Below, one piece after another: positions 24,661-33,098 of a stretch of 64,000 nt of DNA. The stretch is taken from contig NZ_CP039292.1 of assembly GCF_004798665.1 (NCBI RefSeq), positions 2,046,001 through 2,110,000 of the forward strand, given 5' to 3'. This stretch comes from Actinomyces procaprae (GTDB lineage Bacteria > Actinomycetota > Actinomycetes > Actinomycetales > Actinomycetaceae). Every line of letters begins with the position of its first letter. The first letter of the stretch is position 1. Under the pieces are notes generated by a model, which was not told the DNA's origin, searched no databases, and saw only the letters and a list, made by a program, of their open reading frames with translations. The position numbers and the translations under genes were made by a program.

Positions 24661-27069
24661 CTACCGGCTCCGGTAGCGGCGGGTGCGCGCATCCGCAATC
24701 GGCCCCGCCCAGTCCAGGCCGTATCCGAATGCGTAGGCATGCCCGACGGCGTCGGTGTAGGCCGCGTAGTCGAAGGGTAGGTCCTCGCAGTGCCGCTCCA
24801 CCGCCTCCATGGAGGCGGGCAGCGTGATCGGCAGCAGGCCGCTGGGCTCGAACACCCCGGCAAGCAGCTGCCACACGGCCTCCTGCTGCACTCCGAAGTC
24901 GACCACGATCGCGTCGGCGTGGGGCTCGAACTCGGCGGGCACAACCGGGTTGTGCATGCGCACCACCACTACCACGGGCCGGTCACCCATCAGCTCGCGC
25001 GCACGGATGACCGCGTCCAAGTCGCTTTCATTGGCGGCCCGGTTGGTCTTGCCGTGGTAGCCGCGGTCACCGGGCTCCCGGAAGTCTCCGGCGGCCAGCG
25101 AGCGGGCGCGGGCGGCGGCGGCCGTGTACGGACGGTACTGGAGTGTGAGCGGCAGGTACCCGTTGCCGCCGGCGTCACGGTCCGCCGTCGAGTAGGGATC
25201 CGACAGGGGAGACTCGATGAACACCACGGCGGCGTCGGCGTCCTGCGGGTCGGTGACGCGCTCATACGGGCAGGCGGTGGCCTCGAAGGGGTCTATGTCG
25301 CGGGCGGGCTCGCCGCCCCGCATGAAACCGGGCTGGGACTCCAAGTGGCGCGTGGGCACCCACACGCGGTGCACGCCGGCGCCCAGCGGCAGCACTGGCG
25401 CGCCGCCGCCTGCGGCGTCGTCGGCAACGGCCACGGCGCGCCGATTCTTGAGCAGCACCAGGCTGTCGCGCTGGGCGGCGCGGGCGGCGGCGGTGAAGGG
25501 CTCGCAGCCGACGATGGCGGCCGAGGCCTCCGGATCCAGATAGGGGTTCTCGAACAGGCCCGCACGGAAGAACACCCGCAGCAGCCGGGTGGCGGAGGCC
25601 TCGAAGCGGGCGCGGGCCGTGGCCTCGCCGTCGCGGGCGACGATACGGCGGTAGGCCTCGATGATCGGGGCGGCCTCACTGTTGCCACCGAACTGGTCCA
25701 CGCCGTTGTCGATGGCCAGTAGGTGACGATCCGCTACATCCAGGTCCTCCACGCCGTAGCAGCGCTGACCGAAGTGGTTGATCTCCGGGTCCGGGTCGGC
25801 GGTGATGCCCCAGTCGGTGCACACCACGCCGTCGAAGCCGTAGCGCTCGCGCAGCAGGTCGTGGACGATGGCGCGGTTGTAGGCGTTGGCGCGCGGCGGC
25901 GTCAAAGCGCCTTCGCCGTTGAGCACCTTCCCGTCGGGGGTGTGGTAATGCCAGGAGATCGTGTAATAGGGCATGACGGCGCCTGCCGATCCGGTGGGGC
26001 CGTCCAGGTGGAAGGCGGCGTCGAAGGAGCGCAGGTGTTCGGACTCGTTGCCGCCGGGGTAGACGGCGAACTTGCCGAAGCCGTAGTGGGCGTCGCGGCC
26101 GCCCTCGCCGGTGCCGCCGCCGGGCCAGTGCTTAACCATTGCGGACACGGACGCGCCGCCCCAGCCGGGGTCGGTGTAGGAGACGGCCGTCGGCGGCAGG
26201 TCGGCGTGGCCCGGAGTCAGGCCGAAGGCGGCGCCGGTGCCGTCGGGAGTGGTCTGCATGCCGTCGCAGTAGGCGCGGGTGTAGTCGGCCACCAGGCCGG
26301 AGTGCGGCCCCCAGGTGTCCTGCAGCCGCATCCAGCGGGGGTCGGTGGCGATGTCGATCTGGGGGCCGAGTGCTGTCGTGATGCCCAGGGCCCGGTACTC
26401 GCGGGAGATGATGGCGGCGTACTCGGCCACCCGGTCGGGCTCGAACAGGGCGGCCATGCCCAATCCCTCCGGCCAGCGGGACACATCGGCGGCGGAGGTG
26501 GCGAACTCGGCGCCTGAGGCCTCCGCGGCACCGTTGCGCGGGTCGGTTGAGGTGTTCACCGGGATGCCCAGCGGTTCGGACTCCGCGAGCGCCTGCATGG
26601 CGTTGTTCCAGCGGGCGGCGGTATCCGCATCCTGGAGGGTGAAGACGAGCACGTGACGGACGTGGTCAGCGGTGAGCATGGCGCGCTGCTGGTCGGTCAG
26701 TGCCCAGGCGGGTACGCCGGCCTCCGGGTAGGGGCGGCCGCCGTAGGTGCCGGCGAAGGGGCCGACGCCGGGGTTGGGGACCGGCTGGTGGGGCGAGTAG
26801 AGCATGAGCCCGGCGATCGCCTCCAGGCTCATCCGGGAGGCGAGGTCGGCGGCGCGCGCGGCGGCGGGCAGCCGCCAGTCCTCGTAGGGCAGCAGCGTCC
26901 CGGTGCGGGCCAGGTCCTTGAACAGGCGGCCGTCGACCTCGATCACGGGGGCTGAGGTGACCCCCAGGGTGGGGCCGTCGTCCTGCGGGTAGAGCGTGAC
27001 GGCGGGCTCGGCGTCGACGGGGACGTCGAGTGGGGAGTCAGGACTCGAGCCGTTCGATGGGGTGGTCAC
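24661..27069 (-). CDS. Glycoside hydrolase family 3 protein
   Basis: The 802-residue protein resembles GH3 beta-glucosidases and exo-glucanases. The barrel contains LGPQIDIATDPRWMRLQDTWG, KHWPGGGTGEGGRDAHYG (about 313) and GFDGVVCTDWGI, where Asp at about 419 is the expected nucleophile. The second domain has DSLVLLKNRRAVAV and VVVVRMHNPVVPAEF, then LLPITLPASMEAV. There is no signal peptide, so it is probably cytoplasmic and acts on imported oligosaccharides. The GTG start at 27069 has AAGGAG 5 nt upstream. hisD follows after 9 bp. The ARH gene is divergent across 88 bp. Sugar specificity is not determined. Confidence 0.9.
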   Translation of the reverse strand: MTTPSNGSSPDSPLDVPVDAEPAVTLYPQDDGPTLGVTSAPVIEVDGRLFKDLARTGTLLPYEDWRLPAAARAADLASRMSLEAIAGLMLYSPHQPVPNPGVGPFAGTYGGRPYPEAGVPAWALTDQQRAMLTADHVRHVLVFTLQDADTAARWNNAMQALAESEPLGIPVNTSTDPRNGAAEASGAEFATSAADVSRWPEGLGMAALFEPDRVAEYAAIISREYRALGITTALGPQIDIATDPRWMRLQDTWGPHSGLVADYTRAYCDGMQTTPDGTGAAFGLTPGHADLPPTAVSYTDPGWGGASVSAMVKHWPGGGTGEGGRDAHYGFGKFAVYPGGNESEHLRSFDAAFHLDGPTGSAGAVMPYYTISWHYHTPDGKVLNGEGALTPPRANAYNRAIVHDLLRERYGFDGVVCTDWGITADPDPEINHFGQRCYGVEDLDVADRHLLAIDNGVDQFGGNSEAAPIIEAYRRIVARDGEATARARFEASATRLLRVFFRAGLFENPYLDPEASAAIVGCEPFTAAARAAQRDSLVLLKNRRAVAVADDAAGGGAPVLPLGAGVHRVWVPTRHLESQPGFMRGGEPARDIDPFEATACPYERVTDPQDADAAVVFIESPLSDPYSTADRDAGGNGYLPLTLQYRPYTAAAARARSLAAGDFREPGDRGYHGKTNRAANESDLDAVIRARELMGDRPVVVVVRMHNPVVPAEFEPHADAIVVDFGVQQEAVWQLLAGVFEPSGLLPITLPASMEAVERHCEDLPFDYAAYTDAVGHAYAFGYGLDWAGPIADARTRRYRSR

Positions 27070-27157
27070 GGAAGCTCCTTCTTCGGGCGATACGACGCAC
27101 GGACGCCGAGACAAGCATCGCACGGCGGCGCCGGGGTTGCACCCCTACGCTGCCCTC

Positions 27158-28261
27158 ATGAGACTCGCCAACCCGAACTCCGCTTCCGCGGGCGCCCTGA
27201 CCGACTCCCAACTGGACCGCATTGAGGGCGTGCTGCTGGCGCAGGCGGTCGGCGATGTCATGGGGGTGCCCTACGAACCGGGCGAGGTGCCCCTGGAGGG
27301 TCCCCCGCAGTTGCTCGGCGGCGGCTTCGGCGACTATGCACCGGGCGAGTGGAGCGACGACACTCAGATGTCCCTGTACATCGCCGAGATTACGGCCACG
27401 GGCGCGGACCTGACCGAGGACGCGGCCCTAGATGAGATTGCGCGCGGCTGGTGCCGCTGGGTGACCGTTGACGGCGCCACCGACGTGGGAGCGCAGACCC
27501 GCGCGGTGATCGACGCCGTCGCCGACACCGCTGCTGCGCCGGGAATCGCCGCCCGGATGCGGGCGGCCGCCGCGGACCTGCATGCGCGCACCGGCCGGAC
27601 GGCGGGCAATGGTGCTCTGATGCGCAACGGGGTCGTGGGCCTGACCCGCCTGGGCGACCGCAGTGCGACGGCCACCGCCGCCCGAGCGGTCGCCGAGCTG
27701 ACGCACGCCGATCCCCTGGCCGGGGACGCCTGCGTGATTCAGGCCGAGATGATCCGTGCCAACGTGATGGCGCCGGCCTGGCAGGGGATGCCGTATTTCG
27801 GGGCCAACGCCTTGGCGGCCCTGGACCTGATTCCCGCCGAGCGCCGCAAGTACTGGCATGACCTGTTCGACGGCGGGATTCTGGACGCGGACCATTACCA
27901 GACCCCGCCGGCCGGCGACGGCTTCGCGGTGCACGCACTCGGACACGCGACACTCGCCTTCATCTTCGCCAACCGCGCCGGCCACCGCTCCGCGGCGGCC
28001 ATGAGCGGTGACCGCGGGGAGGTGGCGCGCGTCTGGATGAATCTGCTGTTGGACCGGGCGGTACAGGCCAGCCAGGACAAGGACACGGTCGGGGCCATAA
28101 CCGGTGCGATCGCGGGCAGCTACCTGGGTGTCAGCGCGCTTGACCCGCAGTGGGTCGCGGCCGTGCACGGCCTGCCGCGTCGCAGTGACGGCACCGACCG
28201 CACGGCCGCCGACCTGCGTGCCCTGGCCCGGGCCACCGCCACGGCCGGGCTGAACCGTTAA
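27158..28261 (+). CDS. ADP-ribosylglycohydrolase (DraG/ARH family)
   Basis: The 367-residue protein removes ADP-ribose from proteins or related substrates using a two-magnesium centre. Both metal motifs are present: EWSDDTQMSLY near residue 65 and DKDTVGAITGAIAGSYLG near 310. GNGALMRNGVVGL lies between them. EGVLLAQAVGDVMGVPYE at the N terminus is also typical. TACGCT lies 6 nt before the ATG and no Shine-Dalgarno is seen. Its stop codon overlaps, on the opposite strand, the stop of the Doc-type toxin gene. The target is unknown; nucleotide or nucleic-acid ADP-ribose is possible. Confidence 0.92.
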   Translation: MRLANPNSASAGALTDSQLDRIEGVLLAQAVGDVMGVPYEPGEVPLEGPPQLLGGGFGDYAPGEWSDDTQMSLYIAEITATGADLTEDAALDEIARGWCRWVTVDGATDVGAQTRAVIDAVADTAAAPGIAARMRAAAADLHARTGRTAGNGALMRNGVVGLTRLGDRSATATAARAVAELTHADPLAGDACVIQAEMIRANVMAPAWQGMPYFGANALAALDLIPAERRKYWHDLFDGGILDADHYQTPPAGDGFAVHALGHATLAFIFANRAGHRSAAAMSGDRGEVARVWMNLLLDRAVQASQDKDTVGAITGAIAGSYLGVSALDPQWVAAVHGLPRRSDGTDRTAADLRALARATATAGLNR

Positions 28262-28629
28262 GGCACTCCATTTGCATTCAGCCAGCTCGCTATCCGCTGC
28301 CACTCGACTCGCCCCGCAGCAACCTCCACCACGCGGTCATAGGCCTCGTCGTCATCGACGTCCAGTTCCACGCCGTTGAGTCCCAGGAAAACGACCGTGC
28401 AGAGCCACCCGAGCCGTTTATTCCCATCGACCAACGCGTGGTTACGAACAACCGATTCCAGGAGGACAGCCGCCTTCGCCGCCAAAGTCGGGTATGCGTC
28501 GTGTCCGTAAAGAGTGGTCGTTGGCCGCTGCGCTGCGGCGGCCAACAAACCCAGATCCCGTACCTCCCGCACGCCGAGGTCGGCTGCTAGTGCAAGTAGG
28601 TCTTCCAAATCGAGGAAACGTACCCTCAC
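28258..28629 (-). CDS. doc: Doc-family toxin (Fic fold)
   Basis: The 123-residue protein carries the Doc signature HALVDGNKRLGWL. This is the Fic motif, here with Leu in the usual Phe position of HxFxDGNKR. YPTLAAKAAVLLESVVRNH before it and the C-terminal VEWQRIASWL are also typical. Doc of phage P1 phosphorylates EF-Tu and halts translation. The GTG start at 28629 overlaps the stop of the small upstream gene by 4 nt, the standard antitoxin-first order. The length matches active family members. Confidence 0.9.
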   Translation of the reverse strand: MRVRFLDLEDLLALAADLGVREVRDLGLLAAAAQRPTTTLYGHDAYPTLAAKAAVLLESVVRNHALVDGNKRLGWLCTVVFLGLNGVELDVDDDEAYDRVVEVAAGRVEWQRIASWLNANGVP

Positions 28630-28823
28630 TCACCGAGCCTCCGCAGGAGATCGGCGTAACGGGTCCGAGTCTGCTCGGAAAGCTCGGCCAGCCGTTCCTG
28701 ATGCAGGTGGCGCTCAGCCGTCTCCACAATCGCGCGCGCAGCGGCCTCCTGCTTAGAGATGTTCTGCGCCGCGGCCAACTCTCTGAGAAGTCGATCCTGG
28801 CGCTCGTTCAGCCGCAGAGTCAT
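28626..28823 (-). CDS. Antitoxin of the Doc toxin (ribbon-helix-helix-like)
   Basis: The 65-residue protein (MTLRLNERQDRLLRELAAAQ...) has the short strand plus two helices expected of a ribbon-helix-helix DNA-binding antitoxin. A charged C-terminal helix (ERLAELSEQTRTRYADLLRRLG) probably clamps the toxin. The ATG at 28823 was chosen over a GTG 6 bases upstream. A TATCAT box lies 12 nt before the ATG, and an interrupted ACCA/TGGT repeat beside it may be the operator for autoregulation. Confidence 0.85.
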   Translation of the reverse strand: MTLRLNERQDRLLRELAAAQNISKQEAAARAIVETAERHLHQERLAELSEQTRTRYADLLRRLGE

Positions 28824-28980
28824 AGCCACTCAAGAATGATACCAGTTTGGTGGCAGGATCCAGGTGCTGCCGAGAGGCCGGCCCTTATCAGGCTCTTCCG
28901 GTTTGAGGGTGTGGTGGTTGGGGCGTGGTGGCTTTGGTCCGGGTTGCGGTGTTCGCGGTGGTCGTGGTTGGGGTGGTGAG

Positions 28981-29340
28981 GTCGGTGTGGGCCTGGCGGG
29001 GACGTTCTCGGGGACGTTCTCGGGGGCGGATGAGGTCGATGTCGGGCCGGCGGGGTCGTGTTCGGGCCGGCGTGGTCGTGCTCGGTGGGTGCTGGTTTGT
29101 CGAGAACGTCCTCGTCATCCCCAAACCCTCCACGTTCGGGAGGGTTTCGGGCTTACGAGGACGTGCTCGACCGGCGCAGGTCGTTGTCGGGCGCACAAGG
29201 ACGTTTTCGGGCCGGCGCGGGCGTGCTCGGGGCGCCGAGGACGTCCTCGGGCCGACGCGGGCGTGCTCGGGTCGGCGCGGGCGTCGTCGGCCCGGTACGG
29301 GCGTCCGCGCCGCCGGCCGGGCGGAGTGCTCGAGGACGTG
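28981..29340. repeat. Degenerate 18-19 bp tandem repeat array, non-coding
   Basis: Copies of a unit like GGCGCGGGCGTGCTCGG recur with drift, mixed with GACGTTCTCGG and GACGTCCTCGG forms, including a perfect 16-bp palindrome at 29235-29250. The period is not a multiple of three, and frames on both strands are low-complexity. Together with 28830-28980 and 29341-29658 it forms about 830 bp without a recognisable gene. Confidence 0.6.
29123..29147. terminator. 9-bp perfect hairpin inside the repeat region
   Basis: AAACCCTCC and GGAGGGTTT enclose a 7-nt loop. With U-rich arms on either strand it could act as a bidirectional terminator, but no gene ends nearby. Confidence 0.4.
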
Positions 29341-29469
29341 GGTTGAACCTCCACGGCGCCGACTCGCCGCGCCAGAACGCCAGGCCTGGCTGCGCTTGGC
29401 TGCCGACGGCTCCGGCGCCCGGGACCGGGACCGTCTGCTACGCCACTTCGCCGTCTGCAACGCCACTTC

Positions 29470-29548
29470 GGCGTTAACAACGCCAGTTAACCGTCTGCTG
29501 AAGGCCCCAGAGGTATACAGCAGAGCGTTAAGTAGCGTTGTTAACGCC
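29470..29548. repeat. 79-bp palindromic element with nested stems
   Basis: Perfect 13-bp outer arms (GGCGTTAACAACG at 29470-29482 and its complement at 29536-29548) enclose an inner CTGCTG/CAGCAG stem. The element is more A+T-rich than its surroundings and resembles a small mobile palindrome or a cruciform. Just upstream, ACGCCACTTCG is repeated twice. Confidence 0.55.
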
Positions 29549-29658
29549 CAACCGGCGCACCAGACACCCCACCCCACCCCATGCCATGTCCCAGGACATC
29601 GGCAGCACTCCTGCCGCCGCCCCAGACAACCACCACACCCCCAAACCGGAAGAGCCCC

Positions 29659-30441
29659 TTAACCGGCTCCGCCCCCAGTCGGCGCATCCCGCCGATCGAC
29701 GATGTGCACGGGCCCCTGCAGGCCGCACTCCCGCAGGGCGGCGTCGAGTTCCTCCACCAGGACCTCGATGCTGGTCAGCCCCGCCGCCACCTCCGCATGG
29801 TCGATCCACAGCGCTGCCACTCCCCCGATCTCGGGCACCGGCTCAATGACGAAGCGCTCCGCGGCCGCCTCCTGGAACAGTTCCAGATCCGCGGAAGGGC
29901 CGTATACGAACGTCTGCGCAGATGGAGGCGCCTCGGGACCGTTGCCGAACAGCGGATCGTGCAACCTCACCTCCACGAACACGGTGCCGTCCGCCGCCTC
30001 CGGCCGTCGTGTGCCGAGGCGACGCGGCCGACCGCGCTCGCCCGCACGTGGCTCGGGCGGCCCGGTGCCCGCGTAGGCGAAGGCGCGCAATCCTGCGGCG
30101 TTGAGGGCGTCCGCGAGTGCCGCCAGGCGCGTGTCCGTCAGGCCGTCGACGTCGGCCAGGAGCAGCCAGTCGGCTTCGGGTGTAGCCCGATTCAGGCGAA
30201 ACCCGGCCCGCCGCGCGGTTGCGGCCACCTGTGCCGTCGCGTCGAGGGGAAAGACATGCACGAAGGCGGTGTGCGGACCGGCCCGGGTTACCAGCGCCGT
30301 CGGCAGGACCAGCCCGGTATCGAACAGGTAGGGCACGCCCGGCATGGAGCGGGACGTCATGCCGTCGCCGGCGGACGGTTCGGCACGCCCATCGGCGGAC
30401 TGCGGATCGGCTGGGCGTGGATCGGAAGTGGGATCGGTCAT
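29659..30441 (-). CDS. Hypothetical protein
   Basis: I do not recognise this 260-residue protein. It has a Pro/Ser/Asp-rich start and a middle part with alternating strands and helices (HTAFVHVFPLDATAQVAATARRAGF, DWLLLADVDGLTDTRLAALADALNAAG). A basic loop (about 128-145) and a C-terminal domain with VAALWIDHAEVAAGLTSIEVLVEELDAAL follow. No signal peptide is seen. TATCTT lies 6 nt before the ATG, with no Shine-Dalgarno. Codon use is ordinary for the window, so the gene looks real. It is divergent from the FGGY kinase gene. Confidence 0.7.
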   Translation of the reverse strand: MTDPTSDPRPADPQSADGRAEPSAGDGMTSRSMPGVPYLFDTGLVLPTALVTRAGPHTAFVHVFPLDATAQVAATARRAGFRLNRATPEADWLLLADVDGLTDTRLAALADALNAAGLRAFAYAGTGPPEPRAGERGRPRRLGTRRPEAADGTVFVEVRLHDPLFGNGPEAPPSAQTFVYGPSADLELFQEAAAERFVIEPVPEIGGVAALWIDHAEVAAGLTSIEVLVEELDAALRECGLQGPVHIVDRRDAPTGGGAG

Positions 30442-30606
30442 ATGCGGAAGATATCCAGTTGGTACGACACGAATTCGGCGGGCTTACCGGAGACTCGGCG
30501 AGTGCCGGGAGTCGCCGACCCACGCGAGCGGGACACGACATTGCCGCCGAGCCGCCCACCGGCGTCCGCCGGGCGGCTTCCACCGAGCGCGCCGACACCT
30601 CCCGCA

Positions 30607-30618
30607 GTGAACGTTCAC
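30607..30618. promoter_or_regulatory. Palindromic operator candidate upstream of the FGGY kinase
   Basis: GTGAACGTTCAC is a perfect 12-bp palindrome with a central CG, the form bound by LacI-type sugar repressors. It overlaps the -35 position expected for the TAGCAT box at 30638-30643. The surrounding gap 30442-30722 holds the two divergent promoters and no gene. Confidence 0.5.
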
Positions 30619-30722
30619 AATCCGTGGCCGGTCCCACTAGCATGGCGCCCATGGGCCCGGCCGGGCGCGACGTCGCACCCGGCCGGAAGGCAGCAACACA
30701 CCAATCAGCAACGGAGCTCCGC

Positions 30723-32309
30723 ATGACCTCAGCAACCACCCCCGCAGACACCGATTCGGCCGGCACCGCCCTCGGCGTCGAGTTCGGCTCGACCCGCATC
30801 AAAGCGGTACTCATCGACGCCACCGGCACCGTGCTGGCCGACGGCGGCTTCACCTGGGAGAACGAGCTGGTCGACGGCGTGTGGACCTACTCGATGGGCG
30901 CCGTCGTCGCCGGGATGCAGGCCGCCTACGCCGACCTGGCCGACCGCTACCGGGAGCACTACGGCACACCGCTGTCCGAGGTGGGGGCAATCGGCATCTC
31001 CGGGATGATGCACGGCTACCTCCCCCTGGACGCCGACGGAGAGCCACTGGCGGCCTTCCGGACCTGGCGCAACACCTTCACCCAGGACTCCTCCCACACC
31101 CTGTCGGAGCTGTTCGGGCTGAACATCCCGCAGCGCTGGTCGATCGCGCACCTGCACCACGCCATCACCCACGGCGAGGAGCACGTGACCCGCATCGCCC
31201 ACCTGACCACGCTGGCCGGCTACATCCACTACCGGCTCACCGGCCGCCACATCCTCGGCGCGGGAGAGGCCTCCGGCGTGTTCCCCATCGGCCCGGACGG
31301 ACGCTCCTTCGACGTCGGCATGCTCGACGCCTTCGACCAGCTGGTCGACATGCCGTGGCAGCTGGCCGACATCCTGCCGGAGATCGCTCTGGCCGGGCAG
31401 GACGCAGGCCGGCTTACCTCCGCAGGGGCCCGCCTGCTCGATCCCACCGGGACGCTCCGGCCCGGGGCGAAGCTGTGCCCGCCGGAGGGCGACGCCGGCA
31501 CCGGCATGGTCGCAACCAACTCGGTGCGCCCACGTACGGGCAACGTCTCCGCGGGCACCAGCGCCTTCGCCATGATCGTGCTGGAGCAGCCGCTGCGCAG
31601 CCTGGTGGAGCAGATCGACCTGGTCGCCACCCCGTCCGGCGCACCGGTGGCCATGGCACACGCCAACAACTGCACCTCCGACCTGAACGCGTGGGTGGAG
31701 GTCTTCTCCCAGTTCGCCGACGCCATCGGCCATCCCATCCAGCGGGGCACGCTGTTCGACGTCCTCCTGGGCTCCGCCGCCGAGGGCAATATGGACGACG
31801 CCGGGGTGCTGTCCTACAACTTCCTTTCCGGAGACGCCATCGTCTCCCTGCCTCAGGGGCGCCCGCTCACGCTCCGCCGGCCCGGCACCCGGTTCACCCT
31901 GGCCGGCCTGATGCGCTCACACCTGTTTGCCGCCTTCGCCTCCATGGCCTACGGGTTGAAGATCCTCAAGCAGAACGCCGACGCGCCGATCGACTCCATG
32001 TTCGCCCACGGAGGCATCTTCAAGACGCCCGAGATCCCGCAGCGGGTCCTGGCGGCCGCCTTCGACACCCCCGTGTCGGTCGGTCAGGCAGCCGCGGAGG
32101 GAGGCGCCTGGGGCATGGCCCTGTTGGCCGGCTTCCTGCTGTGGGGAGACGACCTGCCCCTGGAGGACTACCTGGACGAACGCATCTTCGCCGATCTGAC
32201 AGTCACTACGATCACGCCCACCGCCGCGGAGGTCGCCGAGTACGACCGCTATCTCGAGCGCTTCGTCGCCGCCCTGCCACTGGAGCGCACTGCCACCGAG
32301 GTGTTCTAG
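30723..32309 (+). CDS. FGGY-family carbohydrate kinase
   Basis: The 528-residue protein is an ATP-dependent sugar kinase of the FGGY family. GVEFGSTRIKAVLIDATG is the first phosphate loop, AIGISGMMHGYLPLD the sugar-domain strand, TGNVSAGTSAFAMIV the second phosphate region, and MFAHGGIFKTPEIPQRVLAAAFDTPVSV with AAEGGAWGMALLAG the adenosine region. The substrate could be a pentulose or related sugar, but no isomerase, epimerase or transporter gene is adjacent. The ATG at 30723 has GGAGC 5 nt upstream. An in-frame ATG at 30651 lies 7 nt after a TAGCAT box and could give a leaderless, 24-residue longer form. Confidence 0.88.
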   Translation: MTSATTPADTDSAGTALGVEFGSTRIKAVLIDATGTVLADGGFTWENELVDGVWTYSMGAVVAGMQAAYADLADRYREHYGTPLSEVGAIGISGMMHGYLPLDADGEPLAAFRTWRNTFTQDSSHTLSELFGLNIPQRWSIAHLHHAITHGEEHVTRIAHLTTLAGYIHYRLTGRHILGAGEASGVFPIGPDGRSFDVGMLDAFDQLVDMPWQLADILPEIALAGQDAGRLTSAGARLLDPTGTLRPGAKLCPPEGDAGTGMVATNSVRPRTGNVSAGTSAFAMIVLEQPLRSLVEQIDLVATPSGAPVAMAHANNCTSDLNAWVEVFSQFADAIGHPIQRGTLFDVLLGSAAEGNMDDAGVLSYNFLSGDAIVSLPQGRPLTLRRPGTRFTLAGLMRSHLFAAFASMAYGLKILKQNADAPIDSMFAHGGIFKTPEIPQRVLAAAFDTPVSVGQAAAEGGAWGMALLAGFLLWGDDLPLEDYLDERIFADLTVTTITPTAAEVAEYDRYLERFVAALPLERTATEVF

Positions 32310-32367
32310 TCGACGTCTCCCGGACGACGGCGGGTCAGCCGGCACGTCCCGGCCCCGTCACCAGCCG

Positions 32368-32769
32368 TCATCCCCGAGACCAGCGATCCCAGCAGGCACC
32401 GCGCTCGGGTGGTGCCCAGGCGTCGTCGTCGGTACCGACCTCACCCTTGGCCTGGTTGATCACCAACGCCGGCAGGCTCGGCTCGCCGCGCTCGGCGCAG
32501 TCGTGTCCGAGCATGTGCAGCAGCGGACCCATGTGGCGAGCCAGAACGACGCCGCCGATCGCCTCGCTGAGTTCGCCGTAGGTGATGACCTCCCTATGCG
32601 TGGCGACCTCGATGAGTACCGAGCGGGCACGCGCCACGGCTTCGGCCAGCCGCGGCGTCAGCGTGTACCTGCGCTCGCCCACCGGGTAGCGCTCCCCCAC
32701 GGTCAGCGCAAGTTCGCCTCCCATAGGCGGCTCGGGCTCGGGCGATGCCCCAGACGCGGACGATGACAC
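32368..32769 (-). CDS. Small winged-helix (ATL/MGMT-like) protein
   Basis: The 133-residue protein contains VITYGELSEAIGGVVLARHMGPLLHMLGHDC and EPSLPALVINQAKGEVG. The YGELAxxIG, GPLL and PALV pattern resembles the DNA-binding half of alkyltransferase-like proteins, though no PCHR-type active site is present. It probably binds DNA or RNA without repair chemistry; this is a weak assignment. GGGAGG lies 8 nt before the GTG start. It is convergent with the FGGY kinase gene. Confidence 0.6.
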   Translation of the reverse strand: MSSSASGASPEPEPPMGGELALTVGERYPVGERRYTLTPRLAEAVARARSVLIEVATHREVITYGELSEAIGGVVLARHMGPLLHMLGHDCAERGEPSLPALVINQAKGEVGTDDDAWAPPERGACWDRWSRG

Positions 32770-32858
32770 CCGTTCATCCTCCCAGATCCTGATGCAGGCG
32801 CGTGCGGAGGCCGGGAACTGCGCTGCGGACAGTACGCAGACCCTGTCATGATTGGCCT

Positions 32859-33098
32859 ATGGCCGCTTCCACGTACCCCTCCGTTTCCGTCTCCGGCGCG
32901 ATCAAGCTCGGGCAGTTCCTCAAGCTCGCGGGCCTGGTGGAGGACGGAGCCGACGCCCGCATCGCCATCCAGTCCGGCGACGTCACGGTTAACGGCGAGG
33001 TCGAGACCCGGCGCGGGCACCGCCTGGCCGACGGCGACGTCGTCGTCGTGGACCTGCCGACGGGTGCGGCCGGCGCCGTAGTGACCGAGGCGCCCTGA
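32859..33098 (+). CDS. S4-domain RNA-binding protein (YbcJ type)
   Basis: The 79-residue protein is a lone S4 fold: IKLGQFLKLAGLVEDGADARIAIQSGDVTVNGEVETRRGHRLADGDVVVV. The GQFLKLAGL and GDVTVNGEVETRRG segments are diagnostic. Such proteins bind structured RNA, often rRNA. A CATGAT box lies 6 nt before the ATG. The last 194 bases of the gene lie in the left copy of the long direct repeat flanking the IS, so this copy stayed intact on insertion. Confidence 0.88.
   Translation: MAASTYPSVSVSGAIKLGQFLKLAGLVEDGADARIAIQSGDVTVNGEVETRRGHRLADGDVVVVDLPTGAAGAVVTEAP

Noticed and set aside
28888..29577. Arg/Pro-rich open frames on both strands in the repeat region
   Set aside because: Low-complexity translation of an 18-19 bp repeat whose period is not a multiple of three; no ribosome site.
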